Source: Nitrosomonadales bacterium
GTDB taxonomy: Bacteria; Pseudomonadota; Gammaproteobacteria; Burkholderiales; SG8-41
Direction: 5' to 3'
Assembly (NCBI GenBank): GCA_009885185.1
Contig: VFLF01000117.1
Span: 1-6,756 of the forward strand
Length of the DNA: 6,756 nt
A program made the translations under genes and the position numbers. The notes beneath the pieces are model-generated. The model was given only the letters and a program-made list of their open reading frames with translations, had not been told where the DNA came from and searched no databases. Shown here in pieces: positions 1 to 6,756 of this stretch. Each line of letters begins with the position of its first letter. Position 1 is the first letter of the stretch.

Positions 1-192
1 CTGCGCCCCCTGCATGGTCTGCGCGTACGATTGTTCAGCCGCCGCGTTGATCTGCGCGGCGGATACCGACATGTGCTGCGTGCGCTCTACACCCACCGCG
101 CCACCGCTGGTGGTTTGCACGGTCTGGCAACCAGCCAGCGTTAACAAGGTCAGCAACGTCAACAGCCATGCTGTCATCATCCGATGATTCAT
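1..192 (-). CDS. M48-family metallopeptidase-like lipoprotein, N-terminal part (cut by left edge)
   Basis: Only the first 64 codons are in the window; the frame is open to the left edge. The start ATG at 192-190 follows a strong Shine-Dalgarno sequence by about six bases. Residues 1-21 form a lipoprotein signal peptide: MNHR, a hydrophobic leucine-rich stretch, then the lipobox LAGC with Cys22 as the lipidation site. A Sec-exported protein anchored in the outer or inner membrane and facing the periplasm is therefore expected. The mature start (QTVQTTSGGAVGVERTQHMS, then an alanine/glutamine-rich helix) resembles, from memory, the N-terminus of proteobacterial periplasmic M48 zinc peptidases (YggG/LoiP-like), where a GVVGV-R-Q-M segment follows the lipid cysteine. 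The HExxH zinc site would lie beyond the edge, so the peptidase call is inference; the lipoprotein call is seen directly. It follows the hydrolase gene by 24 bases and is probably co-transcribed with it. Confidence 0.7.
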   Translation of the reverse strand, partial: MNHRMMTAWLLTLLTLLTLAGCQTVQTTSGGAVGVERTQHMSVSAAQINAAAEQSYAQTMQGAQ

Positions 193-197
193 CCATT

Positions 198-205
198 TCC
201 TCCTT
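198..205 (-). promoter_or_regulatory. Strong ribosome binding site of the lipoprotein gene
   Basis: The minus strand reads AAGGAGGA here, a near-perfect Shine-Dalgarno sequence. Two ATG codons lie downstream, at 196-194 and 192-190. Only the second leads into a frame with a lipoprotein signal peptide, and its spacing of about six bases is the better one, so this site decides the start. It lies inside the 24-base gap after the upstream gene's stop codon. Confidence 0.8.
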
Positions 206-216
206 GTGGCGTTCGA

Positions 217-1314
217 TCAGTAAACCGGTGATGCCGTATTGTCGCTTATCAGTTCATACGCGCGCCACTCCCCACCCGCCTTATCACTATCGCGGCACAT
301 GCCGTAGCGAAACGGCCACGTCGCGCGGCCCGGCGTGAAAAAACGCAGGTCGTGAAACCATACGCAGGTGTGCGGGTTGCCGCTATCAACACGATACAGC
401 GCGGGATAGGCCGCAAACCAGTTAAAAAACGCAAACTTCGGATGCGCCATGACTTCTTTTGCCATGGCGGCATGCGCCGGCGAACCCAAACGCACCGCCT
501 GCAACCACGCCGCGCGATCGAGCGGCAAATAAGGCGCGCCCATGCGCGTCAGAAATCCCGCATCGGGCGCCAGGGGCGGCGGCAAGTCACGACGCGACAG
601 GCTGATCAGACTGTAGTGATAGCGCTCGCCGCTGCCGTCATCAGCCGCGACCATCACCATCCAGTTAAACGGCGATACGGGTCGCGGCAGCGCGCTGACT
701 TTCGCGTTACGCAGGCCCGCAGCGGCGGCATATTGCTCGCCGAAATCAATCGCGCGCTGCTGCATCACGAATTGAAACCCCACATACGCGCACAGCACGC
801 CCATGCCCGCCACCGCCGGCCAGCGTGCATGGCGAGAGTAGCGCCACGCCCAACTCGCCAGCAGCCCAGCGATTATGATGCCGCTAAACCACAGATCGAT
901 GATGAAAGTAGTGGACAGTGCCGCGCGCCAATCCGACAGCGGCGCGAACACCATGGTGCCGAACGAGGTAATCCAGTCGCCCGCGATATGCACGCCGATG
1001 CCCCACGCAATCACCCCTGCATACGCGCGCCAACCCGGCCCTTCATTTTCCACTTTAGGCCACACTTTGCTACACAGCCACGCCAGCAGCAACGTCCACA
1101 CCGCCAGCATCACCAGCGAATGCGTGATGCCGCGATGATGATAGAGATACGACAGCGGTGACAACCACGAGGCGACGAAATCAATATCGGGAAACGCTGC
1201 CGCCAGCGCGCCGATGGCGATGCGGCGGCGCAGCGGAATAATGTCACCAGCAGGCGCAGGCGCGGTGGCTCGCGCAAGCAGAGCGCCGGAGAGCGCGTGG
1301 GTCAGGGTGTCCAA
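217..1314 (-). CDS. Membrane-bound predicted metal-dependent hydrolase, YdjM/DUF457 family
   Basis: 365 residues. The start is a TTG at 1314-1312, chosen because the protein then begins MDTLTHALSGALLARA, the typical opening of this family. Conserved acidic and histidine motifs likely to bind metal are His6, FPDIDF (41-46, Asp43 and Asp45), HHRGITHS (59-66) and His109/Asp113 in the GDWITSFGT region. Hydrophobic segments near 31-50, 66-82, 98-112, 135-157 and 166-184 suggest an inner-membrane protein. The C-terminal half (about 185-365) has no obvious membrane segment and is probably a soluble domain. The family (YdjM, formerly DUF457; phospholipase C-like metal motif is often suggested) has no firmly established substrate, so no reaction is assigned. 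It lies 87 bases after the nfu gene, behind a repeat hairpin, and 24 bases before the lipoprotein gene. The gene looks intact. Confidence 0.85.
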   Translation of the reverse strand: MDTLTHALSGALLARATAPAPAGDIIPLRRRIAIGALAAAFPDIDFVASWLSPLSYLYHHRGITHSLVMLAVWTLLLAWLCSKVWPKVENEGPGWRAYAGVIAWGIGVHIAGDWITSFGTMVFAPLSDWRAALSTTFIIDLWFSGIIIAGLLASWAWRYSRHARWPAVAGMGVLCAYVGFQFVMQQRAIDFGEQYAAAAGLRNAKVSALPRPVSPFNWMVMVAADDGSGERYHYSLISLSRRDLPPPLAPDAGFLTRMGAPYLPLDRAAWLQAVRLGSPAHAAMAKEVMAHPKFAFFNWFAAYPALYRVDSGNPHTCVWFHDLRFFTPGRATWPFRYGMCRDSDKAGGEWRAYELISDNTASPVY

Positions 1315-1325
1315 AGGCAGTTCTC
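1312..1325 (-). promoter_or_regulatory. Weak ribosome binding site and TTG start of the hydrolase gene
   Basis: On the minus strand GAGAA (1325-1321) is followed after six bases by the TTG start codon (1314-1312). The match to a Shine-Dalgarno sequence is partial, and TTG is a weak start codon, so initiation is probably inefficient. The GAGAA abuts the last bases of the repeat hairpin at 1326, so folding of the hairpin could affect ribosome access. The start itself is supported by the family's N-terminal motif; the regulatory idea is inference. Confidence 0.5.
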
Positions 1326-1401
1326 AGGATTGAGGATTCAGGATTGAGTAACCCTTCTGCGGACTGCTCAATCCTGAATCCTGAATCCTCAATCCTCAAT
1401 C
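1326..1401 (-). repeat. Inverted array of 7-base repeats (GATTSAG) forming a potential hairpin
   Basis: On the minus strand five tandem heptamers GATTSAG (third-last base G,G,C,C,G) occupy 1401-1367. An 18-base spacer (1366-1349) follows, then three reverse-complement heptamers CTSAATC plus CT (1348-1326). The last three forward units and part of the second can pair with the inverted units to give a stem of 23 base pairs with one mismatch. The first forward unit directly follows the TAG stop codon of nfu. No run of T follows the stem, so it is not a classical intrinsic terminator. It could still slow transcription, protect the 3' end of the suf message, or be a dispersed genomic repeat. Confidence 0.85.
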
Positions 1402-1968
1402 CTAAACCGCCACTACTTCCATGTCTGGCTCGATCTGCCGCACCAGATTTTCAATTCCGGTCAGCGTGCCGGACAACGAACTTGGGCAACTGCCGCACGC
1501 GCCTTGATAATGCACGCTCAACTTGTTGCCTTCGAGGCCGACCACATGCAGGTCGCCACCGTCATTTTGCAGGTACGGACGTATCTGCTCGTCGAGAATT
1601 TCGTTGATTTTGTCGAGCCGCGCGAGATCTTCAGCGCTCATTTTTGATGGATCGAAGTTCGCCGCGGCGTCCTGCATCATTTTCTCGGACTCGGCATCGG
1701 CCGCGGGTGCATCGCGTATAGGCACCGCCAGCTTGCGCTTCAGTTCGTTCCAATCCGCCTGCCCGTTTTGCGTGACGGTAATCCAATGATCGACATAAAA
1801 CACGCTGGTCACGTGCTCGATGTCGAACAGCACGGCGGCCAGATCGTCGTTCTTGGCTTGTTCGGCGCTGTCGTACGAGCGCGTAACGCCCCACGTCAGC
1901 GGCTCCTTGAGGATGAACTTCATCGCATTCGGATTCGGCGTGGGTTCGATTTCAGCTATCTTGGGCAT
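1402..1968 (-). CDS. Nfu-type iron-sulfur cluster carrier/scaffold protein
   Basis: 188 residues in two domains. Residues 1-85 match the Nfu N-terminal domain: the NPNAMKF motif (12-18), a segment ending in VTSVFYVDHWITVT (53-66), then DWNEL. Residues 115-188 are the NifU C-terminal-like domain with IRPYLQNDGGDL (129-140) and the CGSC motif (Cys158, Cys161), which binds a [4Fe-4S] cluster between two subunits. An acidic/alanine linker (86-114) joins them. This layout is that of Nfu proteins of alphaproteobacteria and mitochondria (NFU1) rather than E. coli NfuA, which carries an A-type-like N-domain. Its likely role is passing assembled clusters to target enzymes. It is the last gene of the suf cluster, 37 bases after sufU. 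No clear Shine-Dalgarno sequence precedes the ATG (1968-1966). The TAG stop directly abuts the repeat array, and the usual C-terminal EVVAV is present, so the protein looks complete. Confidence 0.92.
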   Translation of the reverse strand: MPKIAEIEPTPNPNAMKFILKEPLTWGVTRSYDSAEQAKNDDLAAVLFDIEHVTSVFYVDHWITVTQNGQADWNELKRKLAVPIRDAPAADAESEKMMQDAAANFDPSKMSAEDLARLDKINEILDEQIRPYLQNDGGDLHVVGLEGNKLSVHYQGACGSCPSSLSGTLTGIENLVRQIEPDMEVVAV

Positions 1969-2005
1969 GATATTGTAAGTATTGGTTTTTAAACGTTTTT
2001 TAATG
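1969..2005 (-). other. AT-rich spacer between sufU and nfu
   Basis: Thirty-seven bases, rich in A and T in an otherwise GC-rich locus, with an 8-base palindrome AAACGTTT at 1991-1998. I see no convincing Shine-Dalgarno sequence ahead of the nfu ATG and no clear promoter boxes. Unstructured AT-rich leader sequence may help ribosome loading, but that is inference. Confidence 0.4.
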
Positions 2006-2494
2006 CTACGTTCCGATGATCGGCGCGTGCATGGGGTCTGCGTCAGCCTCGGTGGATGTGCTCGTGTGTGAATTCAACGCCGCGTGCAGGGTATGCCACG
2101 GCAGAATCGCGCACTTCACCCGCGTCGGCAGATCGCGCACACCGGCAAACACGGTGAGCCGGCCCAGGTGATGCGGCTGTGCGGCGGTATCCAGCTTGCC
2201 GGTGGCCATGTCGCGAAACTCGTTCACCATCTGCTCGGCATCCTGCCGCGATTTACCTTTAACGATAGTCGTCATCATCGACGCCGACGCCTTGCAGATC
2301 GCGCACGATTCACCCTCGAACTGCACCACCTCGATGGTCGCGCCGTTCACCTTGAGCGACAAAAATATATGATCGCCGCACAACGGATTCAGCCCCTCGG
2401 ATTTGTGCGTGGCATCCGCCAGCGCGCCCCAATTCCGCGGCTTTTTGTTGTGATCGAGAATCACTTCCTGATAAAGATTTCTGCTGTCCGCCAT
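2006..2494 (-). CDS. sufU: SufU-like iron-sulfur assembly protein (SUF system NifU/IscU-fold family)
   Basis: 162 residues. The opening LYQEVILDHNKKPRN (7-21) is typical of the IscU/SufU fold. The zinc or cluster ligands expected for SufU are present: Cys39 and Asp41 (LCGD), Cys64 (GESC) and Cys128 (VKCAILPWHTL). ASASMM at 69-74 and the roughly 20-residue insertion of SufU relative to IscU, which contains DMATGKLD and the segment before Cys128, also fit. Cys67 adds a C-x-x-C with Cys64. The SufU-like call is preferred over IscU because the LPPVK motif of IscU is absent and the gene sits directly after sufS. In Gram-positive bacteria SufU is a zinc protein that accepts persulfide sulfur from SufS; that role is inferred here. 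After about residue 140 the tail is low in complexity (S, T, E, D). GGAAG at 2505-2501 is a fitting ribosome binding site. The gene is separated from sufS by 136 bases holding a palindromic repeat. Confidence 0.9.
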   Translation of the reverse strand: MADSRNLYQEVILDHNKKPRNWGALADATHKSEGLNPLCGDHIFLSLKVNGATIEVVQFEGESCAICKASASMMTTIVKGKSRQDAEQMVNEFRDMATGKLDTAAQPHHLGRLTVFAGVRDLPTRVKCAILPWHTLHAALNSHTSTSTEADADPMHAPIIGT

Positions 2495-2500
2495 GATTTA

Positions 2501-2505
2501 CTTCC
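2501..2505 (-). promoter_or_regulatory. Ribosome binding site of sufU
   Basis: The minus strand reads GGAAG six bases before the ATG at 2494-2492. It is a moderate Shine-Dalgarno match and lies between the palindromic repeat element and the start codon, just outside the element. Confidence 0.55.
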
Positions 2506-2513
2506 AAACCTTT

Positions 2514-2611
2514 TTTGCCACAGATTTACACAGATGAACACAGATTTAAATTCAAATACAACGTGCTGGTCGTGGTGTTATCTGCGTAAATCCGTAGAAA
2601 TCTGTGGCAAA
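2514..2611. repeat. 98-base imperfect palindromic repeat element inside the suf operon
   Basis: The ends are a perfect 14-base inverted pair: TTTGCCACAGATTT at 2514-2527 and its complement at 2598-2611. Pairing continues inward with mismatches to about 2545 and 2580, leaving a loop of about 34 bases. The left arm is also three tandem 10-base units, CACAGATTTA, CACAGATGAA and CACAGATTTA (2519-2548); the right arm holds degenerate copies in opposite orientation. It has no coding capacity and looks like a REP- or MITE-like dispersed intergenic element. In the suf transcript it would form a long hairpin between sufS and sufU. Its family name and copy number cannot be told from this window. Confidence 0.8.
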
Positions 2612-2630
2612 TGTTTTCGACCTCATTCGA

Positions 2631-3866
<1,236 letters not shown>

Positions 3867-3869
<3 letters not shown>

Positions 3870-3882
3870 TCATCACACCCCC
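3867..3882 (-). promoter_or_regulatory. sufD/sufS junction: stop codon and competing starts
   Basis: The minus strand reads GGGGGTGTGATGAATG across this stretch. The sufD stop TGA (3875-3873) shares its A with an ATG at 3873-3871 that opens a ten-codon dead-end frame. The sufS ATG follows at 3869-3867. The G-rich run at 3882-3878 inside the end of sufD may act as a Shine-Dalgarno sequence. Translation of sufS is therefore probably coupled to sufD termination. Confidence 0.55.
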
Positions 3883-5171
3883 GCCTGTGTTTGCGCCATG
3901 ACGATGCTTTCCAGCCGATCCACCAGCGATTTCACCGGGATGCGATCGACGATCTCCGCGCCAAACGCATAAGTCAGCAGATTGCGCGCGGCCACGTCGT
4001 GCAAGCCGCGGCTTTTCAGATAAAACAGTTGTTCGGCATCCAGTTGCCCGACGGTGGCGCCATGCGCGCACTTCACGTCGTCGGCGAAAATTTCCAACTG
4101 CGGCTTGGTATCGACCCGCGCCGTGCCGGACAACAGCAGATTGCGGCTTTGCTGCGCGGAGTTCGTCAACTGCGCGCCCTTGCGCACCAATACCTTGCCG
4201 TTGAACACCGCATGTGCCGCGCCGCCGACGATGGTTTTGTGCAACTGCGTGCAGCGGCCGTTCGGCTGCACATGATCCATCGTGGTGTGCGTATCGGCGC
4301 ATTGCTGGCCGGAGATCAGCGCCAGGCCGTCAATCACCGCTTCGGCACCCTCGCCCTGATGCAGCACATCGAGGTTGTAACGTGACAAGCGCGCGCCAAA
4401 CGCAATCGATTGCGAAATATACGCAGCATCTTTCGCCAGCGACACCGCGCACGAGGCGATATGCACCGCCGCGGCACTCTCGCGCTGCAAGCGCACATGA
4501 TGCAAACGCGCGTTGGGCGCGATGGCGATTTCGGTCACTGCATTGGTGAAATAGGCCTCACTCGTGGCCGCGACGTAATCCTCAATCACCGTGCCTTGCG
4601 CGCCGCTCTCCACCACAATCAAACAACGCGGGCAACTGCCCGCGTCTTTTTGCGCGGCGACAAATAAGAGATGTAGCGGCGCGTCGAGCACGGCATTTTT
4701 CGCCAGATGAATCACCGCGCCATCGCGCAGCCACGCGGTGTTGAGCGCAGTGAATACCTGCTTGTCGAAGCCCGCGTGGGCTGCCAGATGCGGCTCGATC
4801 AGCGCGGGGTTGGTTTTCAAGGCTTCCGCCAGCGTCATCACCGTGACGCCTGCGGGCAAGGCGCTGCCGCCCGATAGCGACGGCGCATACACGCCATCCA
4901 CAAAGGTCAGCCGTATCGCGGCCTCAGGCACAATAAAGGGAGCAACCTCAACCGCCGCCGCGGCCACAGACGGCGCAACGTGCAAACGATTCAACGGCGC
5001 TAAATCCGTAAAGCGCCACTCCTCGTCGCGCGTGGTGGGCACGCTCAACGCATTGGCGCGTTCCAGCGCGGCAGCGCGGCGCGTATTCAGCCACGAAGCC
5101 GCGCTCGCGGGCAACGCGCGCCCGCCCGCGACCAGCGCCTCCACAAAGGGATGAGAAACGGCTGTGCTCAT
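3873..5171 (-). CDS. sufD: Fe-S cluster assembly scaffold subunit SufD
   Basis: 432 residues, close to E. coli SufD (423). SufD pairs with SufB, and together with the SufC ATPase they form the SufBC2D scaffold in the cytoplasm. N-terminal residues 1-65 hold a helical region with [18 protein letters not shown] (46-63), the usual SufD/SufB N-terminal motif. Residues from about 150 to 390 are the beta-helix core, with [20 protein letters not shown] (296-315) and [17 protein letters not shown] (362-378). Cys368 and His370 in that motif match E. coli Cys358 and His360, the latter implicated in cluster binding with SufB. The C-terminus (about 390-425) is the helical SufC-contact region with SRGL, ARNLL and Y-FG motifs. 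The ATG overlaps the sufC stop codon in ATGA, indicating translational coupling. An AAGG at 5182-5179 is its only Shine-Dalgarno-like sequence. The gene is intact. Confidence 0.96.
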   Translation of the reverse strand: MSTAVSHPFVEALVAGGRALPASAASWLNTRRAAALERANALSVPTTRDEEWRFTDLAPLNRLHVAPSVAAAAVEVAPFIVPEAAIRLTFVDGVYAPSLSGGSALPAGVTVMTLAEALKTNPALIEPHLAAHAGFDKQVFTALNTAWLRDGAVIHLAKNAVLDAPLHLLFVAAQKDAGSCPRCLIVVESGAQGTVIEDYVAATSEAYFTNAVTEIAIAPNARLHHVRLQRESAAAVHIASCAVSLAKDAAYISQSIAFGARLSRYNLDVLHQGEGAEAVIDGLALISGQQCADTHTTMDHVQPNGRCTQLHKTIVGGAAHAVFNGKVLVRKGAQLTNSAQQSRNLLLSGTARVDTKPQLEIFADDVKCAHGATVGQLDAEQLFYLKSRGLHDVAARNLLTYAFGAEIVDRIPVKSLVDRLESIVMAQTQAGV

Positions 5172-5959
5172 GCCGCGGCCTTGGCGCTTGCGCTACCGTC
5201 GAGCAGCCAGTCATAACCGCGCGCCTCCAGCTCTAGTGCCAGCGCCTTGTCACCGGTCTTGATGATGCGCCCGCCCTCCATTACATGCACATAATCCGGC
5301 GTGATGTAGTTAAGCAGGCGCTGATAGTGGGTGACCAGCACACACGCGTTGTCGGCGGTCAGCAGCTTGTTCACGCCGCCCGCGACGATACGCAGCGCGT
5401 CGATGTCGAGGCCCGAATCGGTTTCATCCAGTATCGAAACGCGCGGTTCGAGGATCGCCATTTGCAGGATTTCATTACGCTTTTTCTCGCCACCCGAGAA
5501 CCCGTCATTCACACTGCGGTCGAGAAACTCCGGGCTCATTTCCAGCAGCTTCATTTTCTCGCGCACATAGTCGTCGAATTCCAGCGGGTCAAGTTCGTCC
5601 TTGCCGCGCGCGCCCTGCACCGTGTTGTAAGCGAGGCGCAGGAACGAACTGTTCGACACGCCAGGGATTTCCACCGGATACTGAAAGCCGAGGAATAAGC
5701 CCGCGCGCGCGCGATCTTCAGCCGCCAGCGCGAATAAATCCTTGCCCTCGAACAACACCGTGCCGCCGGTCACTTCATAGGCCGGGTGCCCCGCCAGCAC
5801 TTTGGCCAGCGTGCTTTTGCCGGAACCGTTCGGCCCCATGATGGCATGCACTTCACCCGCGCGCACTGTGAGATTGATGCCCTTCAAAATCGTCACGCCC
5901 GCAACCGTCGCGGTGAGGCCATTAATATCGAGTAATATTTTTGCTTCAGGATTTATCAT
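5168..5959 (-). CDS. sufC: Fe-S cluster assembly ATPase SufC
   Basis: 263 residues. SufC is the soluble ABC-type ATPase that drives shape changes of SufB and SufD during cluster assembly; it is not a transporter. Seen in order: Walker [10 protein letters not shown] (42-50), the Q-loop [18 protein letters not shown] (91-108) with the SufC-specific YPVEIPGV, the ABC signature SGGEKKR (155-161), Walker [13 protein letters not shown] (174-185) with Asp178 and catalytic Glu179, and the H-loop VTHYQRLL (209-216) with His211. The protein is slightly longer than E. coli SufC (248) through a short N-terminal extension (MINPEAKI) and an alanine-rich tail. No strong Shine-Dalgarno sequence precedes the ATG at 5959-5957, so the exact start is open. 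It follows sufB by 38 AT-rich bases and overlaps sufD by four bases. Confidence 0.97.
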   Translation of the reverse strand: MINPEAKILLDINGLTATVAGVTILKGINLTVRAGEVHAIMGPNGSGKSTLAKVLAGHPAYEVTGGTVLFEGKDLFALAAEDRARAGLFLGFQYPVEIPGVSNSSFLRLAYNTVQGARGKDELDPLEFDDYVREKMKLLEMSPEFLDRSVNDGFSGGEKKRNEILQMAILEPRVSILDETDSGLDIDALRIVAGGVNKLLTADNACVLVTHYQRLLNYITPDYVHVMEGGRIIKTGDKALALELEARGYDWLLDGSASAKAAA

Positions 5960-5997
5960 TTTTTACCAATTAAATTCAAAAACTTTTTTGCGCTTTT
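5960..5997 (-). other. AT-rich spacer between sufB and sufC
   Basis: Thirty-eight bases, with A and T dominant in contrast to the flanking genes. A short A-run/T-run self-complementary stretch (AAAAAGTTTTT on the minus strand, near 5977-5987) is present. I see no proper Shine-Dalgarno sequence, no stable GC hairpin and no clear promoter. It most likely serves as a low-structure translation start region for sufC. Confidence 0.4.

Positions 5998-6756
<759 letters not shown>

Noticed and set aside
352..1161. Long plus-strand open frame of 269 codons opposite the hydrolase gene
   Set aside because: The product is very rich in Arg, His and Gln with no family motifs, as expected from the antisense of a GC-rich gene. 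The minus-strand frame has clear conserved motifs.
1326..1401. Heptamer hairpin as a CRISPR array or a classical intrinsic terminator
   Set aside because: The units are 7 bases with no spacers between them, and no T run follows the stem on the transcribed strand.
1991..1998. Palindrome AAACGTTT in the sufU-nfu spacer as an operator
   Set aside because: Eight bases in AT-rich sequence are easily found by chance, and no flanking symmetry or promoter supports it.
5701..5713. CG dinucleotide run as a possible Z-DNA site
   Set aside because: It is explained by alanine and arginine codons within sufC in a GC-rich genome.

Overview
The window is a stretch of GC-rich proteobacterial chromosome in which every supported gene lies on the minus strand. 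A Gram-negative origin is suggested by a lipoprotein signal peptide with a lipobox, by an M48-type periplasmic or outer-membrane protease start, and by the sequence character of the SUF proteins. A beta- or gammaproteobacterium is my best guess. The assignment rests on remembered family resemblance, not on a search.

Region 1 (about 1402-6756, read right to left) is a SUF iron-sulfur cluster assembly operon in the order sufB (5' end beyond the right edge), sufC, sufD, sufS, a sufU-like scaffold or sulfur-acceptor gene, and an Nfu-type cluster carrier. SufB, SufC and SufD form the scaffold complex with its ATPase. SufS takes sulfur from cysteine. The SufU-like protein is expected to accept that sulfur or act as a scaffold, and Nfu should deliver finished clusters to apo-proteins. 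All key residues are present: SufS Lys232 and Cys370, SufC Walker and signature motifs, the SufB and SufD Cys and His ligands, SufU Cys39/Asp41/Cys64/Cys128, and the Nfu CxxC. sufC and sufD overlap by four bases, and sufD and sufS are 3 bases apart. The other junctions are short AT-rich spacers, plus one 136-base spacer between sufS and sufU that holds a palindromic repeat. No SufE, SufA, SufT or IscR gene is visible here.

Region 2 (about 1315-1401) is a short gap filled by a two-sided array of 7-base repeats that can fold into a long hairpin. The array starts directly at the nfu stop codon and ends next to the probable ribosome binding site of the next gene.

Region 3 (1-1314) holds a membrane-bound YdjM/DUF457-type predicted metal-dependent hydrolase with a TTG start. 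It is followed after 24 bases, with a strong Shine-Dalgarno sequence, by the first 64 codons of a lipoprotein resembling proteobacterial M48 metallopeptidases, cut by the left edge.

No gene-free stretch exceeds 136 bases. I saw no tRNA, rRNA, CRISPR array, transposase gene or plus-strand gene. The coding content is a recognisable, intact housekeeping locus. The less ordinary signals are the two intergenic repeat elements and some start-site details.
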